DNA of 64,000 nt from PWQG01 sp040882255 (GTDB taxonomy: Bacteria > Pseudomonadota > Gammaproteobacteria > Pseudomonadales > Pseudohongiellaceae): positions 62,001 through 126,000 of the forward strand of contig JBBEBP010000023.1 in the NCBI GenBank assembly GCA_040882255.1. The letters run 5' to 3'. Each line of letters starts with the position of its first letter. Positions within the stretch are counted from its first letter, which is position 1. Below the pieces are notes generated by a model, which ran no database searches, was not told the origin of the DNA, and saw only the letters and a list, made by a program, of their open reading frames with translations. The position numbers were made by a program, and so were the translations under genes. Below, piece by piece: positions 35,271 to 41,878 of this stretch.

Positions 35271-35311
35271 GCACCCGGGAGGATTCGAACCTCCGACCCC
35301 CTGATTCGTAG
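35271..35311. repeat. attL: displaced 3' part of tRNA-Arg
   Basis: 41 bp identical to 40350-40390, covering the acceptor, T-arm, variable loop and anticodon loop of tRNA-Arg(ACG). The tRNA 5' half is absent here. The base next to it corresponding to the discriminator reads A on the tRNA strand, whereas the intact gene has G. Confidence 0.92.
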
Positions 35312-35366
35312 GTATGCACTCTCTATCTATATTTTTCAGAACTTTCAAGTGGTATACGGAAATCAA

Positions 35367-35440
35367 CTGTCCCAACCAGCAACCCATCGTAGACTGCTAA
35401 CCTGCTGATATTACTAGTTATAATAACTGGATGTGGGACA
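35367..35440. promoter_or_regulatory. Left-end integrase arm-type sites
   Basis: CTGTCCCAA at 35367-35375 (complement of TTGGGACAG) and TGGGACA at 35434-35440 repeat the word found twice at the right end of the element, in opposite orientations to one another. The stretch 35312-35558 is otherwise A+T-rich non-coding DNA that should also hold the methyltransferase promoter. Confidence 0.55.
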
Positions 35441-35558
35441 AACTACCTTGATTCTTGTTCAACAGCTATACTCCTTTTACACACACCATTGGTATCACCA
35501 TATCGGCTCTAATCTAATTCGAGATTAGGGGTTGCACAGATTGGTATACGCTGCGAAA

Positions 35559-36500
35559 ATGACGACTATGATACCCATTTTACAAACCTCATTAGGTCAC
35601 CTCTACCAAGCTGATTGTGTTGAGTTCCTTCGCACTGTTGATTCTGAGTCCGTAGATTTAGCGTTCGCCGATCCGCCGTTCAACCTTGGGAAGAAATACT
35701 CATCCAAGATTAGCGATGCCATGGCGGAACATGAATACCTGGCGTGGTGTGAACAATGGCTAGATGAATTAGTGCGAGTCCTCAAACCGGGCGGCGCTCT
35801 ATTCCTTTGGAATTTACCCAAATGGAACCTTCCTCTCGGTGCATACCTTGGTGGACAACTTACTTTTCGGCACTGGATTGCTGTCGATATAAAGTATTCT
35901 CTACCGATTCAAAAACGTTTGTATCCTTCTCATTACTCTCTTTTGTATTTCATCAAAGGAGATAAGCCAGCCATTTTCCATCCAGACCGGACACCGGTGC
36001 CTTGTTGTCGTCACTGTGGTGGAGAATTACGTGATTACGGCGGTTACAAAAACAAAATGAATCCCAAGGGCGTAAGTCTCACTGATGTTTGGACAGACAT
36101 CCCTCCGGTTCGTCATGCAAAGTACAAAAAACGTGACGCTAATGCTTTGTCATTGAAAGTCATGGATCGCATTATTTCTATAGCAAGCGATCCTGGCTCA
36201 CTCATCTTAGATCCATTTGGTGGATCTGGTACTACTTATGTGGCAGCCGAACTGACGGGACGTCGTTGGATGGGTTCTGAACTGGAGTGCTCTGACATCT
36301 TGGATCGCTTTGATACTATTGACGACGATCGCGAACACATGGTCCAGATTCACGCCAATAAAAATACGCTATTCACAGATGCAGACTTAGCCAGGATGGA
36401 GAAATCCGGAAAGGCTCTATCCTCTAAATACAGAATTGAACGTAATGATTGCGAATGTGAATCCGTATGTGCTACCAGAGACCTATTCACTTCAGTTTAG
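35559..36500 (+). CDS. DNA methyltransferase of the BamHI-like R-M system (beta class)
   Basis: A 313-residue amino-methyltransferase. The catalytic motif IV DPPF is at 38-41 and the AdoMet motif I DPFGGSGTT at 218-226, giving the beta-class order. It could methylate N6-adenine or N4-cytosine. A Cys pair cluster (CCRHCGG near 149-155) may bind zinc in the target-recognition part. The ATG at 35559 is preferred over an upstream TTG. It converges with the endonuclease, and their 3' ends overlap by 14 bp. By analogy with BamHI it should protect the cognate site of the partner nuclease. Confidence 0.88.
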   Translation: MTTMIPILQTSLGHLYQADCVEFLRTVDSESVDLAFADPPFNLGKKYSSKISDAMAEHEYLAWCEQWLDELVRVLKPGGALFLWNLPKWNLPLGAYLGGQLTFRHWIAVDIKYSLPIQKRLYPSHYSLLYFIKGDKPAIFHPDRTPVPCCRHCGGELRDYGGYKNKMNPKGVSLTDVWTDIPPVRHAKYKKRDANALSLKVMDRIISIASDPGSLILDPFGGSGTTYVAAELTGRRWMGSELECSDILDRFDTIDDDREHMVQIHANKNTLFTDADLARMEKSGKALSSKYRIERNDCECESVCATRDLFTSV

Positions 36501-37197
36501 AGCGTCCTTGCCGTGCTCGACCATCACCACCGACTTTAAGATAATCTATATTACTATCATCGGTTAAACTGTCATGCTCCACCACGGTGATGGCGAGCAA
36601 TCCCCGGGCTACTGTGCTTCTCAGTCCTTCCCACATTGCGAGATATCCGGATAGCTCTCCAATGTTCCCGATTCGGTCCGTCAAGTGCTCATAAAGTTCT
36701 CTACTAGGAACAATCAAAACACCGACATCTATAAGACCCTTACTTAATGCAATAGCAAGTTTATTCATGCTTCGATGGGAAGACGAAATATTCCCAGTCT
36801 CCCATTCAATAGCGACCTTTGTGCCGTCATTGGCCTCAGTCATGAAATCAAATCCACCGAAATTCGAGGTTATCGGTTCGCGGTACTCTTCCATACTCGG
36901 ATAAAGCAATAACGGAGGTTGTTCGCGCTCCCTGGATAACTCAACGTCAGTTTCTGCCTTCCATTTTTCATGGTCGCGCATGTAAGCCAAAAACTCTAAT
37001 TTTAGATAACCGACACCGTTCCGCTGCCACTGATTGTTAGCCAGTCGTGCCTTACGGCGCAACGTCAGCGAACCTGATCCCTTCGGGTGTTCAATGCTCT
37101 CTATTGCACGAACGTAACTTTCATGAAGCTGCTTCCAGTCAGGAGAAGAAACTACATTGCCTTGATCAAATAGGACCATCGTTCGTAGCCATTTCAT
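36487..37197 (-). CDS. BamHI-family type II restriction endonuclease
   Basis: A 236-residue nuclease. The segment EWETGNISSSHRSMNKL (131-147) and the following IDVGVLIVPSRELYEHLTDR are very close to the same stretch of BamHI, which reads EFETGNISSAHRSMNKL. The BamHI catalytic residues D94, E111 and E113 align with D117, E131 and E133 here, so it should be active. GGATCC specificity is a fair guess but unproven. It has about 23 more residues than BamHI, mainly at the N-terminus. Its ATG overlaps the controller gene stop as ATGA, so controller and nuclease are co-translated. Confidence 0.9.
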   Translation of the reverse strand: MKWLRTMVLFDQGNVVSSPDWKQLHESYVRAIESIEHPKGSGSLTLRRKARLANNQWQRNGVGYLKLEFLAYMRDHEKWKAETDVELSREREQPPLLLYPSMEEYREPITSNFGGFDFMTEANDGTKVAIEWETGNISSSHRSMNKLAIALSKGLIDVGVLIVPSRELYEHLTDRIGNIGELSGYLAMWEGLRSTVARGLLAITVVEHDSLTDDSNIDYLKVGGDGRARQGRSKLK

Positions 37198-37424
37198 TGC
37201 GGTAGCTCCGGAATACCCTTAGTTAGTGTAGCGACATCACACCGCAGAGCTACGCAGATTTGACACAAGACTTTGAAAGTTAAATTTCGTTCGCCTCGCT
37301 CAACACCACCAATATACGATCGGTCGATACCGGCATTATCAGCGAGCTCTTCCTGCGTCCAGCCGAGTGCCTTCCGGCTTTCACGGATTCGACTCCCAAG
37401 TTCTTCGAGCACGCTAATATTCAT
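37194..37424 (-). CDS. R-M controller (C) protein, XRE-type repressor
   Basis: A 76-residue helix-turn-helix protein (LGWTQEELADNAGIDRSYIGGVERGERNLT), matching C proteins of type II R-M systems. These activate nuclease synthesis with a delay after entry into a new cell. ATG 37424 is preferred over a longer frame from 37478, because the C-box repeats lie in the intervening DNA and C-gene transcripts are often leaderless or short-led. No good ribosome site is visible, fitting a leaderless start. It overlaps the nuclease gene by ATGA. Confidence 0.85.
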   Translation of the reverse strand: MNISVLEELGSRIRESRKALGWTQEELADNAGIDRSYIGGVERGERNLTFKVLCQICVALRCDVATLTKGIPELPQ

Positions 37425-37447
37425 GTTGTGAAGACTGGACCATTTGC

Positions 37448-37470
37448 GGACTATACGTCCACGGACTATA
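37448..37470 (-). promoter_or_regulatory. Tandem C-box operator of the controller gene
   Basis: TATAGTCC occurs twice on the minus strand (37463-37470 and 37448-37455), 15 bp apart, separated by GTGGACG. TATAGTCCGTG is the core of known C-protein operators such as that of Esp1396I. The sites lie 24-46 bp upstream of the C-protein ATG, where autoregulation is expected. Confidence 0.75.
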
Positions 37471-37492
37471 ATGCCCATTATTCTGAAGGCGC

Positions 37493-37541
37493 TTGCTACT
37501 GCCTGCCAAAAGCCCTACGCTAAAGGGATATAAGATTCCCT
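37493..37541 (+). promoter_or_regulatory. Promoter with operator-like palindrome, copy 1
   Basis: TTGCTA (37493-37498) and TACGCT (37516-37521) are spaced 17 bp. Just downstream, AGGGATATAAGATTCCCT (37524-37541) has complementary ends AGGGA/TCCCT. The same word recurs at the rep promoter. It precedes the 124-residue gene. Confidence 0.55.
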
Positions 37542-37554
37542 AGCTGGCTGAACC

Positions 37555-37929
37555 ATGAAACAAAATCCTCATTTCGAATCACATCTCACTGAACAAACCC
37601 GTCACTCCGATGAGCAGCTTCGCAAGCTGGATCAAATCGAACAGATCGCGATAGCCAAATATAAAGGCGACGCGAGCGAACTTGAGTCCGCAATTGGAAT
37701 GCTCCGCCTTGGTCAACAGTGTGGCTGGCGCGTTATGTACCTTATCCACAGTAAGGCCACGATCCGCAAATACGAGAAGATCCTGGGTATCAGCGTCAAG
37801 GAAGTAATGCCCGAAGAAGGCCCCAGTGCACACAGGAGCATTGGCTACCGAATCTCCAAGAAGCTGGGCCAGTTCTGGAAGATCGTCAGCGGCGAAGAAA
37901 AGGTCAAAGACAAGCGGCAACTCGACTAA
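37555..37929 (+). CDS. Small protein of unknown function in the integrative element
   Basis: A 124-residue charged protein. The N-terminal 45 residues are predicted helical and Glu/Gln/Lys-rich. The middle segment RLGQQCGWRVMYLIHSKATIRKYEKILG looks like the conserved core of the family; I do not recognise a named domain. It is transcribed towards rep from a promoter with the shared operator-like palindrome. A role in copy control or regulation of the element is possible. Confidence 0.7.
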   Translation: MKQNPHFESHLTEQTRHSDEQLRKLDQIEQIAIAKYKGDASELESAIGMLRLGQQCGWRVMYLIHSKATIRKYEKILGISVKEVMPEEGPSAHRSIGYRISKKLGQFWKIVSGEEKVKDKRQLD

Positions 37930-37945
37930 ACTTTTAAAAGGGTAC

Positions 37946-37993
37946 TTGACATTCCCTTTAGCCTGCCTACAATCAGGGGATATGAGATTCCCT
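37946..37993 (+). promoter_or_regulatory. Strong rep promoter with operator-like palindrome, copy 2
   Basis: TTGACA (37946-37951) and TACAAT (37968-37973) are 16 bp apart, close to the sigma-70 consensus. GGGATATGAGATTCCCT follows at 37977-37993, matching copy 1 with one change. The presumed start site near 37980 falls two or three bases from the rep ATG at 37982, so the rep message may be leaderless and the operator overlaps both start site and start codon. Confidence 0.65.
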
Positions 37994-39025
37994 GATTCTG
38001 ACATTTACTATGATCACACGGCAGAGGCTGACTGCGCCGGTGAGTGTGCCTCGCACATCCACCGGCCAGCAGCCGCCTCCCCCCGTGATGTAATACGGGG
38101 GGAAAGTATAGGGAAACCTACCCACACTTGCCCCGAAAGTCAGCCGGGAAAAGTGGCATTTATCGATTATTTATCATTCACTTACCGTACACAAGAACCT
38201 GTTGTTGATGCCTTCCCTCTACGGAATGAGCTAATCAACCTGTTCGGAATCCCGCAGTACGATTGGAAGCTTTCTCGCCATGGCTGGAACGGGTATACCC
38301 ACCGTATCACCCTCCCAGATTGCGGGCTTGTGGCTTTCGGCGGCAAGAGTCAACGAAACACAATTCACGTCCAACTGAGCGGCCAAGGATGCCGCCATGT
38401 ACCCGACTGGTTCGCCGTCCATGCCTGGGCAACAGCCAATACCTGCAAGATAGCTCGCATTGACTTGGCCCACGATGATTTCGAGGGAGCCAAAGTTAAC
38501 ATTGCGAATGCCCTCTCATGGCGTAGCCAAGGGTTATTCAACTCGAGAGGTCGACCGCCCTCCTGTCATCTGATTGACGATTTCGACTCCGGTAAGGGAA
38601 AAACCTTCTATGCGGGCAATCGTGCCAACGGCAAAATGATTCGAATCTATGAGAAGGGCAAACAGCTAGAGCGCGTAGATAGCCCATGGTGTCGTGCCGA
38701 GGTTGAGTTCCGTGCAAAGGATCGGACGATAGACTGGGACATAGTTGTCGACCCAGATCCATATTTCGGTGGCGCTTGCGACGCCTTCGCTCAGTTGACC
38801 AGCCAGCAGTCACGAATCACGACCCATACTCGTGAAAAGCACGCTGCACTGGATAGAAACATCGCATGGGCACGCATCGTAGTCGGTCCGCTCGTCAACT
38901 TGCTCTATATCCTACTGGATGGAGACGCAGAAGCTGTGGTCAACATCCTCAGGCGCTCGGGCATTCCGCGAAAGCTCGAACCGCACTACAGGGAGTTAGT
39001 CGACGCCCAAGGAGTTGGATCGTGA
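37982..39025 (+). CDS. Rep_trans-type replication initiation protein
   Basis: A 347-residue protein of the replication initiation factor family found in filamentous phages, their satellites and some plasmids. It is thought to nick the origin for rolling-circle replication. Family landmarks are KVAFIDYLSFTYR, the IARIDLAHDDFEG metal/active-site region, GKTFYAGNRANGKMIRIYEKG and WCRAEVEFRAKD followed by DPDPYFGGACDAF. ATG 37982 is chosen because the sigma-70 promoter ends just before it. Its stop overlaps the GTG of the next gene (GTGA), with AAGGAG inside the rep end. Confidence 0.83.
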   Translation: MRFPDSDIYYDHTAEADCAGECASHIHRPAAASPRDVIRGESIGKPTHTCPESQPGKVAFIDYLSFTYRTQEPVVDAFPLRNELINLFGIPQYDWKLSRHGWNGYTHRITLPDCGLVAFGGKSQRNTIHVQLSGQGCRHVPDWFAVHAWATANTCKIARIDLAHDDFEGAKVNIANALSWRSQGLFNSRGRPPSCHLIDDFDSGKGKTFYAGNRANGKMIRIYEKGKQLERVDSPWCRAEVEFRAKDRTIDWDIVVDPDPYFGGACDAFAQLTSQQSRITTHTREKHAALDRNIAWARIVVGPLVNLLYILLDGDAEAVVNILRRSGIPRKLEPHYRELVDAQGVGS

Positions 39026-39240
39026 AACCCATCAATTTGACGCCTGAGGAACTACGGTCTATCACCGGAAGAGTGAAGCCAAGTGCGCAGATTCGGTGGC
39101 TACTCAGTATGGGGTTTACTGTCCTTCCCCGCGCTGACGGACAACCGCTGGTGTCGCGAGCGCACTTCGAGGCCCGGATGGGCGGTACAGACGCCGGATC
39201 GAGACCTCGCACCCTGGAACCCAACTTCGGAGCTTTGTGA
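39022..39240 (+). CDS. DUF4224 protein (integrase-associated)
   Basis: A 72-residue protein starting at GTG 39022 with AAGGAG eight bases upstream. The core LTPEELRSITGRVKPSAQIRWLLSMGF followed by DGQPLVSR is the DUF4224 signature. These proteins are usually encoded immediately before phage-type integrases and may act as recombination directionality factors or DNA-binding helpers. Here it sits exactly between rep and int with overlaps on both sides, so the three are one translation unit. Confidence 0.85.
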   Translation: MKPINLTPEELRSITGRVKPSAQIRWLLSMGFTVLPRADGQPLVSRAHFEARMGGTDAGSRPRTLEPNFGAL

Positions 39241-40274
39241 TGGCACCCAAGCCCAGACGGACCGAGAACCGTGCACTACCGGCCGGGTGGAGGCTGAAAC
39301 ATGGAGCGTACTACTATCGCCCCCCTGTTAACCTTCGCGAACTGTGGGACGGAAAAACGGAGTTTCGGCTTGGTAAGACGCTGAGCGAGGCCTACAGAGT
39401 CTGGGCCGACAAACTTGAATTGTACGTTGACGCCACAACAATGGCACAGTTGCTGGATCGGTACGCCCTTGAAGTGGTGCCACTGAAGTCGGCCAAGTCT
39501 CAGGAATCGAACCTTGCCTCGATCCGCAAATTGCGGGCGGTGTTCGGTCATATGCCTATCGAGACCGTCAAGCCGAAACACGTCTACCAGTACCGCGACA
39601 AGCGCGGGCAGTATGGCAGAACAGCAGCAAACCACGACATCGCCTGCCTGAGCCACGTATTCACCAAAGCCATTGAATGGGGCCTGTGCGAGAACCACCC
39701 CATCAAGAGCAAGGTCCGCAAGTTCAGCACACCGCCCCGCCGCCGCTACATCGAGGATTGGGAGATACAGGAGGCACTGACCGTGGCCTCCCCTTTCATT
39801 GTCTGCTACATCCGCCTGAAGCTGCTCACCGGCCTGCGTCGCTCTGATCTGCTGTCGTTGCGAGTCTCCGACCTGAAGGACGATGGCATTCACGTCATGC
39901 CGCGCAAAACAGCCCACTCCACTGGTAAGCGCATCATCATCGGGTGGTCAGACGAACTGCGGGCTGCGGTAGATGATGCCCTGGGCCTGCGGAAGAAAGT
40001 CCTCTCTATCTGGCTGTTCCATACAAACCGCGGTCAACCCTATATCAAAGACGACGGTTCGGCAGCGGGCTTCAGTTCCATCTGGCAACGATTCATGACC
40101 AAAGTGATGAAGGACACCCGGATCACCGAACGATTCACTGAGCATGATCTGAGGGCCAAGGTGGCCTCTGATACGGATGGAGAACACGCCCGCCGTCTGC
40201 TCGGGCACAGCAACATCCAGATCACGGAACGGGTCTACAGAAGGAAGCCGGAAACGATCAAGCCAGCACGATAA
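39240..40274 (+). CDS. Tyrosine recombinase integrase
   Basis: A 344-residue phage-type integrase. The catalytic residues are R200 (LTGLRRSDLL), H302 and R305 (EHDLR), H323 (LLGHSN) and nucleophile Y333 (ERVYRRK). The N-terminal part is a small arm-binding domain, then a core-binding domain (about 65-165). ATG 39240 overlaps the preceding TGA; a GTG one codon earlier is the alternative. Its gene ends 75 bp from the tRNA-Arg 3' end, the standard position for integrases that target that tRNA. Confidence 0.93.
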   Translation: MAPKPRRTENRALPAGWRLKHGAYYYRPPVNLRELWDGKTEFRLGKTLSEAYRVWADKLELYVDATTMAQLLDRYALEVVPLKSAKSQESNLASIRKLRAVFGHMPIETVKPKHVYQYRDKRGQYGRTAANHDIACLSHVFTKAIEWGLCENHPIKSKVRKFSTPPRRRYIEDWEIQEALTVASPFIVCYIRLKLLTGLRRSDLLSLRVSDLKDDGIHVMPRKTAHSTGKRIIIGWSDELRAAVDDALGLRKKVLSIWLFHTNRGQPYIKDDGSAAGFSSIWQRFMTKVMKDTRITERFTEHDLRAKVASDTDGEHARRLLGHSNIQITERVYRRKPETIKPAR

Positions 40275-40282
40275 GTCCAGTC

Positions 40283-40311
40283 TTTGGGACAGATCGCAGT
40301 CTTTGGGACAG
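40283..40311 (+). promoter_or_regulatory. Right-end integrase arm-type sites
   Basis: TTTGGGACAG occurs at 40283-40292 and 40302-40311, in direct orientation 19 bp apart, between the integrase gene and the att core. The same word appears at the left end and, as a similarly spaced pair, in the relic at 35023-35051. Confidence 0.6.
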
Positions 40312-40345
40312 TTGGAGCGAAGGGATTGGCTGAAAGCCAGTAAAA

Positions 40346-40422
40346 TGGCGCACCCGGGAGGATTCGAACCTCCGACCCCCTGATTCGTAGTCAGGTACTC
40401 TATCCAGCTGAGCTACGGGTGC
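40346..40422 (-). tRNA. tRNA-Arg (anticodon ACG)
   Basis: A 77-nt gene including encoded CCA (40346-40348). The acceptor strands GCACCCG and CGGGTGC pair, the D-arm reads GCTCAGCTGGATAGAGT, the anticodon loop is CTACGAA with anticodon ACG, and the T-loop is GTTCGAATC. The discriminator base is G (40349), while the ancestral copy left at attL has A, as in E. coli tRNA-Arg(ACG). ACG is read as ICG after deamination and decodes CGU, CGC and CGA. Confidence 0.97.
40350..40390. repeat. attR core within tRNA-Arg
   Basis: 41 bp identical to attL at 35271-35311. It forms the 3' half of the intact tRNA gene, from the acceptor 3' strand to the anticodon loop, so recombination keeps the tRNA functional. 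Confidence 0.92.
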
Positions 40423-40547
40423 GTGAGAGGGTGTGTATTATATAGATTCTGCTGCATTTTCAAAGGGGTTTCTGGTAATCCATGGGCAATTTCTCCGCCA
40501 TTGTTCGTCATGGTAGAATTGTGCGATCAACATTCAGAGAGCGCACT

Positions 40548-40955
40548 ATGAAAAACTTCAGCATTATCAACATCCTGGCTTTTGTCGCACTAATCACTGC
40601 CGGGCCGGCCGCACTGGCTGGCTATGACGAGGCAGCGGCTGCCTATGAGGCCGGCGACTACGAGGCCGCCTTTGCCGGCTTCCAGGAAGCCGCACAGGAG
40701 AACCACAGGCAGGCGCAGGCCCGCCTGGGGGAGCTCTATCGCGACGGGCGCGGAACGGAGCAGGATGTGGTCCGGGCACATATGTGGATGACAATCGCCT
40801 ATCTGCGTGGCGCCTCTGAATTGCGGAACCCGCTGGCCACAATGCGAGAGACCATGGGCGAAGGGCAGGTCGCGCAGAGTGAGCGCATGGCTATCGAATG
40901 GTTCGAGGGCGGCATTTCCGAGCTCCACGAATTCTGGAATCAGGACACAGAGTGA
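40548..40955 (+). CDS. Small exported Sel1-repeat protein
   Basis: A 135-residue protein with a signal peptide (cleavage near ALA-GYDE, residue 24) and about two Sel1-like repeats (YEAGDYEAAFAGFQEAA, then ARLGELYRDGRGTEQD). Sel1 repeats mediate protein-protein contacts. It is the first gene after tRNA-Arg and overlaps the next Sel1 gene through GTGA, so the two are coupled. Confidence 0.82.
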   Translation: MKNFSIINILAFVALITAGPAALAGYDEAAAAYEAGDYEAAFAGFQEAAQENHRQAQARLGELYRDGRGTEQDVVRAHMWMTIAYLRGASELRNPLATMRETMGEGQVAQSERMAIEWFEGGISELHEFWNQDTE

Positions 40956-41620
40956 TCCGGATGCTGTTCAGTGCCCTGCTGCTCGTGCCGGCCATGTCGG
41001 CACTGGCGGCCGAGGGGCCCGACCTGGACGCACGGCAGGCTGAACTGCAGGCCGGCTATGACGCCTATGAAACAGGGCTGGATGCCGCAGGGGAAGGCGA
41101 CTATGCCACCGCCATCCGAGAATTCCGGCGCGCCGCCGGGGACGGGCTGGACGTGGCCCAGTACAACCTGGGCATCCTCTACTACACCGGACGCGGCGTC
41201 GAGCCTGACCACGAACAGGCTCTGCACTGGCTGAAACAGGCGGCACGGCAGGGTCACACGGCGGCACAGTTCAACGTCGGGGTGATGTACTTCAATGGCC
41301 AGGGCGTCACCTCCACCTGGCAGGACATCTGGCCCCTTTCCCTTCTCACCCGCTCCGGGAACCGTGCCGAAGCGGCGGAGTGGTATGAGCGGGCCGCCAG
41401 CTCGGGACACGCGGAGGCGCAGTACTACCTGGCCACCATGTACCAGGAGGGGCTGGGTGTCGACGAAGACCCGGTGCAGGCGCATTTCTGGGCGCAGGCG
41501 GCCCGGGAGAATGAGTACCGGGCGGCTCGGGAACTGCTGGCAACTCTGGAACGAGGCATGAACCGGGAGCAGATCAGTGAAGCCCGGCGCCTGTACGCAG
41601 AACAGACACTTCCCCGGTAA
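40952..41620 (+). CDS. Exported Sel1-repeat protein
   Basis: A 222-residue protein starting at GTG 40952 (overlapping the previous stop) or at ATG 40961. A short signal peptide is followed by three to four Sel1 repeats: AQYNLGILYYTGRGVEPD, AQFNVGVMYFNGQGV and AQYYLATMYQEGLGVDED. An insert between the second and third repeats (TSTWQDIWPLSLLTRSGN) breaks the regular 36-residue spacing. Likely a periplasmic scaffold; the partner is unknown. Confidence 0.82.
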   Translation: MIRMLFSALLLVPAMSALAAEGPDLDARQAELQAGYDAYETGLDAAGEGDYATAIREFRRAAGDGLDVAQYNLGILYYTGRGVEPDHEQALHWLKQAARQGHTAAQFNVGVMYFNGQGVTSTWQDIWPLSLLTRSGNRAEAAEWYERAASSGHAEAQYYLATMYQEGLGVDEDPVQAHFWAQAARENEYRAARELLATLERGMNREQISEARRLYAEQTLPR

Positions 41621-41878
41621 TCCCGGCAACCGCCACAATAGTCTCTCCGAACCGGCCTCCCGACCCGAGTCATCCCCGTAAAACCGGCTCACCACTGAGT
41701 ATGTATCCAGTTTGTGCGAACTGGTCCACAGTCTGTTTGCCCCGTCCGATCCAGTGAACCGCATCCGGAGTAGTACCCGGTACCTCTTTCCATTCTGGAT
41801 AGAGGCTGCTGCTTCACACAGTCTGGCGTCCGCGTCCGGCTGACATCAGCAGCCATGAATGCCGCTCAGGAGAAGACC

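Larger units (their letters stand above)
35271..40390. mobile_element. 5.1-kb tRNA-Arg integrative element with BamHI-like R-M and Rep_trans protein
   Basis: Bounded by perfect 41-bp direct repeats, with integrase next to the tRNA. Contents in order are: methyltransferase, BamHI-like endonuclease, controller protein, a small gene, replication initiator, DUF4224 protein and tyrosine integrase. Base composition of the R-M part is clearly more A+T-rich than the flanking chromosome. The Rep_trans initiator implies a rolling-circle stage, as in filamentous-phage satellites. No capsid or conjugation gene is present, so it would need a helper to move between cells. Confidence 0.85.

Noticed and set aside
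40177..40383. Frame ending in GGFEPPTP over the tRNA-Arg
   Set aside because: This is a classic false protein made by translating the complement of a tRNA gene.
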